Positions 35,716 through 43,907 of a stretch of DNA of 64,000 nt are shown one piece after another. Within the stretch, counting starts at the first letter, position 1. The number at the start of each line of letters is the position of its first letter. The translations under genes and the position numbers were made by a program. The stretch is from Planctomycetota bacterium (lineage in GTDB: Bacteria > Planctomycetota > Phycisphaerae > Phycisphaerales > UBA1924), in assembly GCA_963204725.1 (NCBI GenBank), contig CAUJHH010000020.1, positions 1 to 64,000 on the forward strand, written 5' to 3'. Below the pieces are notes generated by a model. That model searched no databases, was not told the DNA's origin, and saw nothing but the letters and a program-made list of their open reading frames with translations.

Positions 35716-36351
35716 ATGAATCTCCGCACCGCATCCAGCACCCTCGCCCTCACCCTCGGCGCCTCGCTCGCCCCCGGAGCGCTCGCCGACATGCCGCAGA
35801 TGGGCGGCCCGATGAAGCACATCCGCGTCATGTTCGACGAGTCGAGCGCAGCCATCCATCTGCACGTCGACGACTCGATCTCCACGCCGATCCTCGACAA
35901 CGCCGGAGGCCCCTACGCCGGCAACGCGGGCGCACTCGACGGCCTCATGCACAACGCCCAGTACGGATGGATGGTCGAGGGCTTCTGGGCCCCGCCCGCC
36001 GGATCGAATCTCTGGATCGAGCAGACCAGCGCGACCCCGGGCCTCCTCGCGTTCCAGGGCGGCATGATGTCCATGATGGGCTCCCACACCTTCGCGCCCA
36101 TCTTCGGCACCGACGGCTCCGACTCGACGCTCATGTGGAACGGCTTGATGCTGCACAACTGGTACGCCGCGAGCGCCGCCGGCGACTACACCGCGGCGTA
36201 CAACGTCTACTTCGGCGACTCCTCCGGCGTCCCCACCCCCGGCTTCACGCCCGGCTCGGTCACACTGCACTGGACCGCCCTCCCCGCGCCGGGCTCGCTC
36301 GCGCTGCTCGGACTCACCGCGCTCGGCGCACGCCGTCGCCGCACGAACTGA
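35716..36351 (+). CDS. PEP-CTERM-type secreted protein
   Basis: A 211-aa protein: signal peptide MNLRTASSTLALTLGASLAPGALA, then DMPQMGGPMKHIRVMFDES, and a sorting tail LPAPGSLALLGLTALGARRRRTN. Its domain (GGPMKHI, HVDDSISTPILDNAGG, NAQYGWMVEGFW, FAPIFGTDGSDS, MLHNWYA) is clearly the same as that in the next gene, which has a dockerin tail instead. It follows the pseudopilin gene by 28 bp and is likely in the same transcript. Confidence 0.85.
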   Translation: MNLRTASSTLALTLGASLAPGALADMPQMGGPMKHIRVMFDESSAAIHLHVDDSISTPILDNAGGPYAGNAGALDGLMHNAQYGWMVEGFWAPPAGSNLWIEQTSATPGLLAFQGGMMSMMGSHTFAPIFGTDGSDSTLMWNGLMLHNWYAASAAGDYTAAYNVYFGDSSGVPTPGFTPGSVTLHWTALPAPGSLALLGLTALGARRRRTN

Positions 36352-36404
36352 TCCCTCCACACACATCGGCCCCGCCGAAGCGCGGGACCACCCGGAGTCC
36401 ACCC

Positions 36405-37142
36405 ATGCACCGCATCCATGCACCCCTCGCCGCCGCACTCGCGCTCGTCGCGCCCGCTGCGCTCGCGCAGAGCCCGGACCTCGGCGGCCCGATGAAGCAC
36501 ATCGAGGTGCAACTCGTCGGCTCGACACTCGAGGCCCACATCGACTCGCTCGTCGACACGCCCGTCCTCCGAGACAGCGGCGTGCTCTACACCGGCGGCC
36601 CCGCCGTGCTCAACGGCACCCACTTCAACGCACAGCACGGCTGGAGCGTCGGAGGGTTCTGGTCCCTTCCCCCCGGCTCGTTCGTCTGGATCGAACAGAT
36701 CGAGGCGTCCGATGGCCTCACGGTCTACCTCCAGGGCACCTACGCACCGATCTTCTCCACCGAGGGCACGAGCCCGCGCATCCGCTGGAGCGGCGCGATG
36801 CTCCACAACTGGTACAGCACCAGCACCCCCGGGCCCCATCAGGCCACCTACATCGTCTACCTCGGCGACGCCGCCGGGATCCCGACGAGCGGCTACGAGG
36901 GCGCGGTCGTCGCACTCGACTTCCTGAACGACCTTGCGCTCTGCACCGCCGATTTCAACCACGACGCCGAGGTCGACATCCTCGACTTTCTCGATTTCCT
37001 CGACGCCTTCGGCGGCTGCGACGGCCAGCCCGCGCCGTGCCCTTCCGTTGATGTGAACGCCGACGTCAACGGCGATACCGGCATCGATATCCTCGATTTC
37101 CTCGACTTCCTCGACGCGTTTGGCACCGGGACCTGTCCGTAA
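36405..37142 (+). CDS. dockerin-tailed paralog of the preceding PEP-CTERM protein
   Basis: A 245-aa protein with a signal peptide (MHRIHAPLAAALALVAPAALA), the shared domain (LGGPMKHIEVQLV, HIDSLVDTPVLRDSG, NAQHGWSVGGFW, YAPIFSTEG, MLHNWYS) and, instead of VPAP...RRRR, a double dockerin-like tail: DFNHDAEVDILDFLDFLDAFGG and DVNGDTGIDILDFLDFLDAFGTGTC. The calcium-loop spacing D-x-N-x-D-x-x-x-D is kept. It begins 53 bp after the preceding gene; ACCCGGAG lies 10 nt before the ATG. Confidence 0.87.
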   Translation: MHRIHAPLAAALALVAPAALAQSPDLGGPMKHIEVQLVGSTLEAHIDSLVDTPVLRDSGVLYTGGPAVLNGTHFNAQHGWSVGGFWSLPPGSFVWIEQIEASDGLTVYLQGTYAPIFSTEGTSPRIRWSGAMLHNWYSTSTPGPHQATYIVYLGDAAGIPTSGYEGAVVALDFLNDLALCTADFNHDAEVDILDFLDFLDAFGGCDGQPAPCPSVDVNADVNGDTGIDILDFLDFLDAFGTGTCP

Positions 37143-37214
37143 CACCATCCTCCGGGCCGCTCCGCCGACGCGGAACGGCCCGATTTCGAGCGCAGCCGCC
37201 GCCCCGCCCTCCTC

Positions 37215-37220
37215 TACAAT
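37215..37220 (+). promoter_or_regulatory. -10-like TACAAT just before dnaX
   Basis: TACAAT ends 8 nt before the ATG of dnaX; the gap CCCACACC holds no ribosome binding site. A near-leaderless transcript is likely. Confidence 0.5.
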
Positions 37221-37228
37221 CCCACACC

Positions 37229-38386
37229 ATGGCCTACACCGTCCTCGCACGCAGATACCGCTCCCAGGACTTCGATTCGGTCGTCGGCCAGGAAGCCGTC
37301 GCAAAGACGCTCAAGAACGCCATCGAGACCGATCGCGTCGCGCACGCCTACCTCTTCTGCGGCACGCGCGGCGTCGGCAAGACCTCCATGGCCCGCATCT
37401 TCGCCAAGGCACTGAACGGCGGCTCGCCCGAGATCGACGCCCTCATCATGCAGGGTCGCGACACCGACGTCATCGAGATCGACGCCGCCAGCAACACCGG
37501 TGTCGACAACGTCCGCGAGCTCATTGCCAACGCCGCCTACCGCCCCATGCGGGGCAGGCACAAGATCTACATCATCGACGAGGTCCACATGCTCTCGACC
37601 AACGCGTTCAACGCGCTGCTCAAGACCATGGAAGAGCCCCCCGAGCACGTCAAGTTCATCCTCTGCACCACCGACACGCACAAGGTCCCCGCGACCATCA
37701 CCTCGCGCTGTCAGCGCTTCGACTTTCGCAACATCCCGACCTCGAAGATCGCCGAGCACCTCCGCGAGGTCGTCACGAAAGAGGAACTCTCGGCCGAGCC
37801 CGAGCTCCTCCACGCCGTCGCCAAGCTCGGCAACGGCTCCATGCGCGACGCGCTCTCCCTGCTCGACCGCCTCATGGCCTCCGGCGACAAGAAGCTCACC
37901 GTCCACCTGCTCCAGGAGCTGCTCGGCCTGCCCGATCGCGAGCTCGTCGGCACACTCCTCGATCGCGTCGCCGACGGCGACGCCGGCGCTGCCCTCACCG
38001 CAGCCGACGCGCTCCTCGCGCGCGGCAACTCCATCGACCAGATGATCGACGCCATCCTCGAACGCCTCCGCGATCTGATGATCCTCGCCGCGTGCGGCAA
38101 GGAGACCACCCTCGTCGATCTCTCCGTAGAGTCTCGTGCCGAAGAGGCCGCCCGCGCCAAACGATTCGATGCCGCAGGTGTCGTCCACATGATCGCCCTC
38201 TGCGAGAGCGTGCAGCACGCCGCCAAGAGATCCTCCTCGCCCCGCGCCCTGCTCGACGCGCTCGTCGTCCGGCTCGCGCTCACTGAAAAGCTGGCCGACG
38301 TCACGGCCGTTGTCACCGGCGCCCGCGCCGTCTCCGACGCACAGAGATCGCCCGAGCCCGCAGGAGCCGGCGGAAAAAAACGCTAG
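37229..38386 (+). CDS. dnaX: DNA polymerase III subunit gamma (zero-frame product of dnaX)
   Basis: Clamp-loader ATPase. The 385-aa zero-frame product has RRYRSQDFDSVVGQEAV, Walker A GTRGVGKTSMARIFAKAL (about 45-62), Walker B IYIIDEVHMLS (about 111-121), the SRC motif TSRCQRFDFR near 158 and the sensor segment GSMRDALSLLDR. Oddly, the zinc-binding four-Cys module normally after AKALN is missing: the sequence runs ALNGGSPEIDALIMQGRDTD directly into VIEIDAASN. It ends ...GAGGKKR at a TAG just after an A7 run, which looks like a programmed frameshift site giving tau. Confidence 0.93.
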   Translation: MAYTVLARRYRSQDFDSVVGQEAVAKTLKNAIETDRVAHAYLFCGTRGVGKTSMARIFAKALNGGSPEIDALIMQGRDTDVIEIDAASNTGVDNVRELIANAAYRPMRGRHKIYIIDEVHMLSTNAFNALLKTMEEPPEHVKFILCTTDTHKVPATITSRCQRFDFRNIPTSKIAEHLREVVTKEELSAEPELLHAVAKLGNGSMRDALSLLDRLMASGDKKLTVHLLQELLGLPDRELVGTLLDRVADGDAGAALTAADALLARGNSIDQMIDAILERLRDLMILAACGKETTLVDLSVESRAEEAARAKRFDAAGVVHMIALCESVQHAAKRSSSPRALLDALVVRLALTEKLADVTAVVTGARAVSDAQRSPEPAGAGGKKR

Positions 38387-38934
38387 CGGCGGCCGGAAGC
38401 GACGCGCCAGAGACGCCCGCTCGCTCCGCACCGCCGAGAGCCCCGCTCCAATCGACGCCACCCCTTGCGCCCCCCACTCCGCCCGCGCCGCGCGCACCGG
38501 AGCCCATCACCCCCCCATCCTCTGGCGACGACGGCCCCGGCGAGCCCATCGCCGCCCTGCGCGCCGCGTTCCCCTCGTCCATGGCCGCGATCGCGATCGA
38601 CCAGCTGCGGATCGCACGCCTCGACGACACCGAGGTCGAACTCGTCGGCCCTTCCGGCGCTGTCGGGTTCTTTCGCTCGCGCGTCGATGATGTCTCTCGC
38701 GCGCTCTCGGGCGCGCTCGGCCGCCGCGTCCGCGCCCAGTTCACCTCCGAGTCGCACCACCCGGCCGACAACGGCGCCCACGGCGGATCGGATCAACAGG
38801 TTACAATGGAAGCAGCCAAGGACCACCCACTCGTCGCCGCCGCCCGGCGCGCGTTCAACGCCGAGGTGCAGCGAGTAGACCCGATCCCGAATCGCCCGAC
38901 CGCTCTCCCGACAACCACGGAGCCCGCACCATGA
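37229..38934 (+). CDS. dnaX: DNA polymerase III subunit tau, produced by -1 frameshifting in dnaX
   Basis: If ribosomes slip back one base in the A7 run (38374-38380), they avoid the TAG at 38384 and read on to the TGA at 38932. This gives a 568-aa protein: the gamma part, a Pro/Ala-rich linker (TPARSAPPRAPLQS, PPTPPAPRAPEPI), and a C-terminal domain (EPIAALRAAFPSSM, AIAIDQLRIARLDD, VGFFRSRVDDVSRALSGALG, DHPLVAAARRAFNAEV) of the kind seen at tau C-termini. The -1 frame is open throughout, and its stop overlaps the next gene's ATG. Frameshifting rate cannot be judged from sequence. Confidence 0.8.
38362..38388 (+). promoter_or_regulatory. programmed -1 frameshift element in dnaX
   Basis: AGGAG (38362-38366), 7 nt, then A7 (38374-38380), then CGC TAG in the zero frame. 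An upstream Shine-Dalgarno-like stimulator before an A-rich slippery run is the arrangement in E. coli dnaX. CGCTAGCG (38381-38388), which includes the stop, is itself a palindrome. Transcriptional slippage on the A7 run is an alternative mechanism. Confidence 0.7.
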
Positions 38935-39392
38935 CGCCAACAGCCCGCCGGTCCACACGCACCCTCGCCATCCGCCTCGCCATGCTCGGGCTCGCCGGCT
39001 CGCTCTCCGTCGCTACGCTCGCGTCGCTCGGCGCCTGCGAGAGGCCCCGCGACAAGGCGATGAAGATCGAACGCGCCGGCTCGCTCATCGGTGTCACCAT
39101 CGAAGAGGGCAACAAGATCGTCGGCATCGACGCCACCAAGCACGACGAGTTCAACTACTACTACGACATGGGCAAGGGCAACGGCGTCATCCAGGTCCTC
39201 GTCCGGGGCGGCAAGATCACCCGCGTCGAGTTCGTCGAGACCTTCGAGGCCCGAGCCGCGCGCGACAACACCCCGAGCCATCCAGGCGTCACCAACGAGA
39301 GGCCCCCATCCCTCGAGGAGCTCGAGGGCAAGACGAACGCCGGAAGCGGCGACAGCGACCCCAAGACGCCCCCGCCGCCCACCGGCGGCTGA
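38931..39392 (+). CDS. small lipoprotein-like secreted protein
   Basis: A 153-aa protein. Hydrophobic segment LAIRLAMLGLAGSLSVATLASL leads to GAC (about residue 36), a lipobox-like site. It continues ERPRDKAMKIERAGSLIGVTIEEGNKIVGIDATKHDEFNYYYDMGKGNG, a short soluble domain, and a Pro-rich tail (PKTPPPPTGG). The ATG overlaps the tau stop (ATGA), which supports the tau frame. No known family. Confidence 0.65.
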   Translation: MTPTARRSTRTLAIRLAMLGLAGSLSVATLASLGACERPRDKAMKIERAGSLIGVTIEEGNKIVGIDATKHDEFNYYYDMGKGNGVIQVLVRGGKITRVEFVETFEARAARDNTPSHPGVTNERPPSLEELEGKTNAGSGDSDPKTPPPPTGG

Positions 39393-39425
39393 TCGCCCCG
39401 CACGTCGGCACATCTCAACGAACGC

Positions 39426-39461
39426 AAGAACCCACGGCGCATCTCCGTGGGTTCTTTGTTT
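39426..39461 (+). terminator. Rho-independent terminator of the dnaX-lipoprotein operon
   Basis: AAGAACCCACGG (39426-39437) pairs with CCGTGGGTTCTT (39445-39456) around a 7-nt loop, followed by TGTTT. It lies 34 bp after the stop. Confidence 0.85.
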
Positions 39462-39500
39462 CCGTCTCGCTCTGCGCCCGAGTGCGTGGGCCCGCGAAGC

Positions 39501-39947
39501 TCAACTCCGCAGGTACAGCTCAAGATACTGCACAGTCTGCTCGAGGTCCTCGGTCCGCGCCATGTTGAGGTCGCCGATCGACACCATCCCCACCGGACGG
39601 TCCTCCTCGACCACGGGCACATGCCGCACCCGCTTCTCACGGATCACCGATCGCAGCTCGTCCGCGCTCGTCTGCTTCGAGCAGCAGACAACCCGTTTGG
39701 TCATGACATCCGCGACACGCGTCGCCTTGGCCTCACGCCCCTCGCCCACCACGCGCGTGAGCAGGTCCCGCTCCGTGAAGATCCCGACCATCTTCCCGCT
39801 CGTGCGATCGACGACGATCACGCTGCCGATGCGGTGCTCGTTCATCACGCGCACCGCATCAACGACGCTCATCTCCGGCGCAACGGTGACAATCCCCGCA
39901 CCGCCTCGCTCCGACTTCTTGAAAAGGACGTCTGCAACCGTGGGCAT
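39501..39947 (-). CDS. two-CBS-domain protein
   Basis: A 148-aa protein made of two CBS domains: VTVAPEMSVVDAVRVMNEHRIGSVIVVD...GIFTERDLL and TKRVVCCSKQTSADELRSVI...HVPVVEEDRPVGMVSIGDL. A tandem pair binds adenosine nucleotides; stand-alone forms act as energy sensors or inhibitors, but the partner is unknown here. The first 20 residues carry a short basic linker. AAGGAGCCCC lies just before the ATG. Confidence 0.9.
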   Translation of the reverse strand: MPTVADVLFKKSERGGAGIVTVAPEMSVVDAVRVMNEHRIGSVIVVDRTSGKMVGIFTERDLLTRVVGEGREAKATRVADVMTKRVVCCSKQTSADELRSVIREKRVRHVPVVEEDRPVGMVSIGDLNMARTEDLEQTVQYLELYLRS

Positions 39948-40081
39948 CTTGGGGCTCCTTCCTGGAACTCCCTCGCTCCTCCGATCATGCGACTCTCTCA
40001 GCCGGGCAGTCTACCAGATCTGGCCCCCCGATGGAAGCCGAATCCGGGGGGCCGTTCGCGGTCGCCGCTCCTCACAATCCG

Positions 40082-41509
40082 CTATTTCTTCCCGCCCGCG
40101 CCATCCTGCGACAGCCGCCTGGCCAGCACGAACGCCAGCTCCAGCGCCTGGTGATAGTTCAATCGCGGATCGCAGAGTGATGCGTAGTTGGTGTGCAGCG
40201 TCTCTTCGGTGATGTCCGTCGCGCCGCCGACGCACTCGGTCACATCCTCCCCCGTCAATTCCACGTGGATGCCGCCGAGGTGCGCGCCGTGCGATCGGAG
40301 CGTGTCGTAGGTCGTCTCGAGCTCGCCCCGGATCGCGTCGAACGATCGCGTCTTGAGCCCCGACGCGGTCGACACCGTGTTCCCGTGCATCGGGTCACAG
40401 ACCCACAGCACCGGCGACGCCGCATCGCGCAGCGCATCGACGAACGCCGCGAGTCTCTCGCCGGCCTTCCCCGCGCCGAGGCGCGTGATGAGGACGATCT
40501 TCCCGCGCTCGCCCGTCGGGTTGAGCACGTCCACCAGCTCGCGCACGTCCTCCGCGCGCGTCCCCGGCCCGATCTTGATCCCCACCGGGTTGCGGATCCC
40601 GCGGAAATACTCCACGTGAGCGCCGTCGATCTGCCTCGTGCGCTCACCGACCCACGGCAGGTGCGTCGAGAGGTTGTAGTGCCCCTCGCGCCGGGGAACG
40701 GTCCGCGTCTGCGCCGACTCATACAGAAGACTCAGCCCCTCGTGGCTCGTGAAGAACTCGACCCGCGTCAGCTCCTCGATCCGCGCCTCGCCCAGGACCT
40801 CCATGAAACGCAGCCCGTCGGCCAGCGACCGCGTCATCTGCTCGTACTGCGCCCGCAGGTCCGCCGGCAAAGACGCGTGACGCATGAACGACAGGTCCCA
40901 GTATTCCGGGTGGTGGATGTCGGCGAAGCCGCCCTCGGTCAGCGCACGGATGAAGTTCAGCGTCATCGCCGCGTGCTGATACGCCCGCACCAGAAGGTGG
41001 GGGTCCGGCCTGCGCGACTCTGGCGTGAACGCCGCGCCATTCACCAGGTCCCCGAAATAGCTCGGCAGCGTCACCGGGACACCGCCAACCGTCCGCGTCT
41101 CAACCGGGCTCGACCGCGGCTTGGCGTACTGCCCCGCGAACCGCCCGATCCGCACCACCGGCTTCCGCCCGCCGTGAACCAGCGCGAGCGACATCTGCAT
41201 CAGGATCTTCAGCTTGTTCGTGATCGCGCCCGGCGTGCAATCGTCGAGCGTCTCGGCGCAGTCCCCCCCCTGCAGCACGAACCGCTTCCCCTCCTGCGCG
41301 TCGGCGATCTCCGACTTCAGCCGCTCGATCTCCCAGCTCGTCACCAGCGGGGGAAGCGAACGAAGCTTCGCCACCGATCGAGCCACCGACTCCGCATCCG
41401 GATACTCGATCCGCTGCGCCTCCACGCGACCGCGCCACGAATCGGGCGACCACGCGCTCGGAGCGACACTCGCGGCATCCTTCGACGAACTCGGTGGCAC
41501 TGGCGTCAT
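40082..41509 (-). CDS. class II 3-deoxy-7-phosphoheptulonate (DAHP) synthase
   Basis: Condenses phosphoenolpyruvate with erythrose-4-phosphate, the first step of the shikimate pathway. The 475-aa product is of the class II (plant/actinobacterial) type: KRFVLQGGDCAETLDD, RIGRFAGQYAKPRS, SHEGLSLLYE, LPWVGERTRQIDGAHVEYFRGIRNPVGIKIGPG, CDPMHGN and HVELTGEDVTECVGG all match. ATG 41509 begins at MTPVPPSS, ahead of the conserved PDSWRG; no strong ribosome binding site is visible. Feedback sites cannot be judged. Confidence 0.94.
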   Translation of the reverse strand: MTPVPPSSSKDAASVAPSAWSPDSWRGRVEAQRIEYPDAESVARSVAKLRSLPPLVTSWEIERLKSEIADAQEGKRFVLQGGDCAETLDDCTPGAITNKLKILMQMSLALVHGGRKPVVRIGRFAGQYAKPRSSPVETRTVGGVPVTLPSYFGDLVNGAAFTPESRRPDPHLLVRAYQHAAMTLNFIRALTEGGFADIHHPEYWDLSFMRHASLPADLRAQYEQMTRSLADGLRFMEVLGEARIEELTRVEFFTSHEGLSLLYESAQTRTVPRREGHYNLSTHLPWVGERTRQIDGAHVEYFRGIRNPVGIKIGPGTRAEDVRELVDVLNPTGERGKIVLITRLGAGKAGERLAAFVDALRDAASPVLWVCDPMHGNTVSTASGLKTRSFDAIRGELETTYDTLRSHGAHLGGIHVELTGEDVTECVGGATDITEETLHTNYASLCDPRLNYHQALELAFVLARRLSQDGAGGKK

Positions 41510-41880
41510 GACGTTCTCGAATCGACTTTCAACCCGTCCAAGGTGAGCGCGAGCGCAATCACTCGACCCGCATCCACACTCGATGCGGCACGCGCTCGCG
41601 CACCGTGCAAGCGTAGAGATGGTTGCGCGCACGACGCGCGAAGGCGCAATCTTCGCCTGCTTTCGGTTCCAATGACTGATTTTTCCACCTTTTATGCTCC
41701 ACTACTCAACCCGGGGGTTGGTCGGTGTCGATTGGCGAGGTCTGCCGCGTGTTATCGCGGCGACGCCGTGGGACGCTCAAAGGTCGGCCAAGTGGACCGA
41801 CCCGCCCCGAAGGCAGCAATCCGAGGCCGGCAAGTCCGTCGGCCCTCACGTCGATCCCTTGTGGGATCAGGAGCTTGAAC
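41510..41880. other. 371-bp divergent region between DAHP synthase and histone-like genes
   Basis: Contains the promoters of two divergent genes. The stretch 41660-41705 is locally AT-rich, with GATTTTTCCACCTTTTATGC, and its TATGCT (41692-41697) could be a -10 for the histone-like gene, leaving a leader of about 180 nt. No gene is seen. Confidence 0.4.
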
Positions 41881-42264
41881 ATGCCGACCAATACCCGCCG
41901 TCGTACCAGCCGCAAGACCACGGCCAAGAAGCCCGCCGCCAAACGCAAGGCCGCCAAGACCGGCGCCAAGAAGAGCGCGGCTCGCAAGTCCACCGCCCGC
42001 AAGACCACCGCTCGCAAGACGACGGCCCGCAAGACCACCGCCAAGAAGGCCTCCTTCAAGAAGACCACCAAGGCCAAGAAGTCCACGGCCCGCAAGAGCG
42101 CGCGGAAGAGCACGGCCCGCAAGTCCACCGCTCGCAAGACCGCCCCCAAGAGCGCGGCTCGCAAGACGACGGCCCGCAAGAGCACCGCTCGCAAGACGAC
42201 GGCACGTCGCACCCCCGCTCCCAAGGCCTACGCCTTCAACCGCACCTTCGCCTACGCCGCCTGA
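41881..42264 (+). CDS. histone H1-like, Lys/Ala/Arg/Thr repeat protein
   Basis: A 127-aa very basic protein. After MPTNTRRRTSRKTTAKKPAA it consists of short repeats of five residues such as KSTAR, KTTAR and KSAAR, with runs like KTTARKTTARKTTAK, and a less basic end, APKAYAFNRTFAYAA. This is the bacterial histone H1-like (Hc1/AAK-repeat) type that binds and compacts DNA. The start is fixed by AGGAG (41870-41874) 6 nt upstream; earlier in-frame starts give an unrelated extension. It has its own terminator. Confidence 0.88.
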   Translation: MPTNTRRRTSRKTTAKKPAAKRKAAKTGAKKSAARKSTARKTTARKTTARKTTAKKASFKKTTKAKKSTARKSARKSTARKSTARKTAPKSAARKTTARKSTARKTTARRTPAPKAYAFNRTFAYAA

Positions 42265-42383
42265 GCGGAACACCAGCGAACCAACACCGGCTCGACCACG
42301 GACGGACGAGCCGCACAACAGCGATTGGTCGATGCCACCGCAAGGACGCGACGGCGGCTGACCAGAACTACGAACGCTTGACG

Positions 42384-42420
42384 ACACCGGCCATGCACAC
42401 GCGTGGCCGGTGTTGTTTTT
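42384..42420 (+). terminator. Rho-independent terminator of the histone-like gene
   Basis: ACACCGGCCA (42384-42393) pairs with TGGCCGGTGT (42404-42413) around a 10-nt loop, followed by TGTTTTTG. About 120 bp after the stop. Confidence 0.85.
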
Positions 42421-42644
42421 GCCCCCTCCAGCTCGCTCCAAACCGCGATTCCGCAGAATGAGCCGCTTCTCAGGGTGCATTCACGGGTCTCTCAAACCCC
42501 GGGGCAAAGTACATGTGTGGAGCGGACGTTCGGACCACCATGCCCGACGCTCCCAAGGGAACCACAAGAGGCCGGTTCGCCGGTCGGTCCGTGAGAAGTG
42601 CAGGTCCGGACCGATCGGCGAGTCGGAGTGCGAAGGAGCTCGCA

Positions 42645-43268
42645 ATGTCCACCATGATCGAACACAAGCAGATCCGCATCGACGGCATGACATGCCAGGA
42701 GTGCTGCAACAAAGTTGCCCGCGCTCTGGGCGGAGTCGATGGCGTGCAGGTCGAGTCGGTCGACCTCGGCGCCGCGACCATCACCGCCGACAATCAGCAC
42801 GCCGTGGCCGAGGCGCGAATGGCGATCGACTCCCTGGGCTACAGCGCCCGCCCCGAACTCGAAACACCTCCCTCCGCAAACGGCTCTGCCGCCGCACGGA
42901 ACACCGACGCCCGCCAGGCCCGCGACAAGAGCGAGCCCTCGGGGATCGCCCGCGCCACCAGCCAGGGCGTGCGCGACGCCAACGACGAGGACAACAGCGA
43001 CGACGACGCGCCCGAGGTCGACGAAGACTCCCCCGCGGCCGCGATCCATCGCGCACCCACGGACGCCACGAAGAAAGTCGGCGACGCGGGGCGCGATGAT
43101 CGCGACCGGGGTGAGCCGATGCCCGAGCGGGTGAAGGGGCCGAAGACCCCCGGTGCCAACGCGCCCAGCCACCGCGACACCCCCGGCTCCCGACCCGCGA
43201 ATCGTGACCAGAACCCCACGACGAACCCGGCTTCGGACTCAGAGTCCCGGCCCGGCGCTCGGCGCTGA
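42645..43268 (+). CDS. heavy-metal-associated (HMA) domain protein with a long acidic disordered tail
   Basis: A 207-aa protein. Residues 1-70 are an HMA fold, MSTMIEHKQIRIDGMTCQEC...VESVDLGAATITADN...IDSLGYSARPE, with the metal-binding pair in GMTCQECC. Residues 75-207 are highly charged and low in hydrophobics (DEDNSDDDAPEVDEDS, then Arg/Pro-rich), so presumably unfolded. Normal CopZ-type chaperones stop after the HMA fold. GAAGGAG is 6 nt before ATG 42645. It heads a group of small stress-type genes in the same orientation. Confidence 0.82.
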   Translation: MSTMIEHKQIRIDGMTCQECCNKVARALGGVDGVQVESVDLGAATITADNQHAVAEARMAIDSLGYSARPELETPPSANGSAAARNTDARQARDKSEPSGIARATSQGVRDANDEDNSDDDAPEVDEDSPAAAIHRAPTDATKKVGDAGRDDRDRGEPMPERVKGPKTPGANAPSHRDTPGSRPANRDQNPTTNPASDSESRPGARR

Positions 43269-43368
43269 CACGAAACCACGCTCCGAACGTGGCCGCCGGA
43301 TCACTCCCCCGGCGGCCACCGAGGGCATGAGTATCCAACCCACACGCCACAAAGAGAGGGCTCCACCG

Positions 43369-43860
43369 ATGAAACTCGCCACACTCGAAGACCTCTACGT
43401 CGACCAGATCCGCGACATGCACAACGCCGAGAAGCAGCTGGTCCGCACGCTCCCCGCGATGGCCAAGGCCGCCAGCAACCCCGATCTCGCCATCGCGATC
43501 TCCGACCACCTCGAGCAGACCCGCGCCCACGTCGAGCGCCTCGAGCAGATCCTGCAAGGGCTCGACAAGCCCAGCGGCCGCAAAGTCTGCAAGGCGATGC
43601 ACGGCCTCATCGAAGAGGGCAAGGAGCTCCTCCAGGCCGACACCGAGGACGTGAAGGACGTCTGCATCATCACCGCAGCACAGAAGGTCGAGCACTACGA
43701 GATCGCCACGTACGGATGCCTCCGCACGTACGCCTCCGTGCTCAACCGCGAGAACGACGTCCGACTCCTCGACGAGACGCTCGACGAAGAGAAGGCCGCC
43801 GACGACAAGCTGACCAGTCTTGCGCTCGGCTCGATCAACGCACGCGCCGCGACGGCCTGA
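43369..43860 (+). CDS. DUF892 (YciE/YciF-like, ferritin-like) protein
   Basis: A 163-aa four-helix protein of the DUF892 family: MKLATLEDLYVDQIRDMHNAEKQLVRTLPAMAKAA at the start, then DHLEQTRAHVERLEQIL, ADTEDVKDVCIITAAQKVEHYEIATYG and VRLLDETLDEEKAADDKLTSLA. E and H residues at these places in the family match a ferritin-like metal site, and homologs are induced by stress. ATG 43369 is favoured, with AGAGGG upstream; ATG 43327 is possible. Confidence 0.9.
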   Translation: MKLATLEDLYVDQIRDMHNAEKQLVRTLPAMAKAASNPDLAIAISDHLEQTRAHVERLEQILQGLDKPSGRKVCKAMHGLIEEGKELLQADTEDVKDVCIITAAQKVEHYEIATYGCLRTYASVLNRENDVRLLDETLDEEKAADDKLTSLALGSINARAATA

Positions 43861-43907
43861 CCGTCCGACCCGCGCCCAACGCCGCGCACGCGGCAGGAGT
43901 ACCAGCC

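Noticed and set aside
23404-37142. Cellulosome
   Set aside because: Dockerin-like tails are present, but no cohesin or glycoside hydrolase domain was seen; in this group the tail more likely serves as a sorting or anchoring signal.
38310-38878. Separate genes at 38310-38690 and 38465-38878
   Set aside because: They are wrong-frame readings of the dnaX tau linker and C-terminal region; the -1 frame reached from the A7 run is open throughout and gives a tau-like domain.
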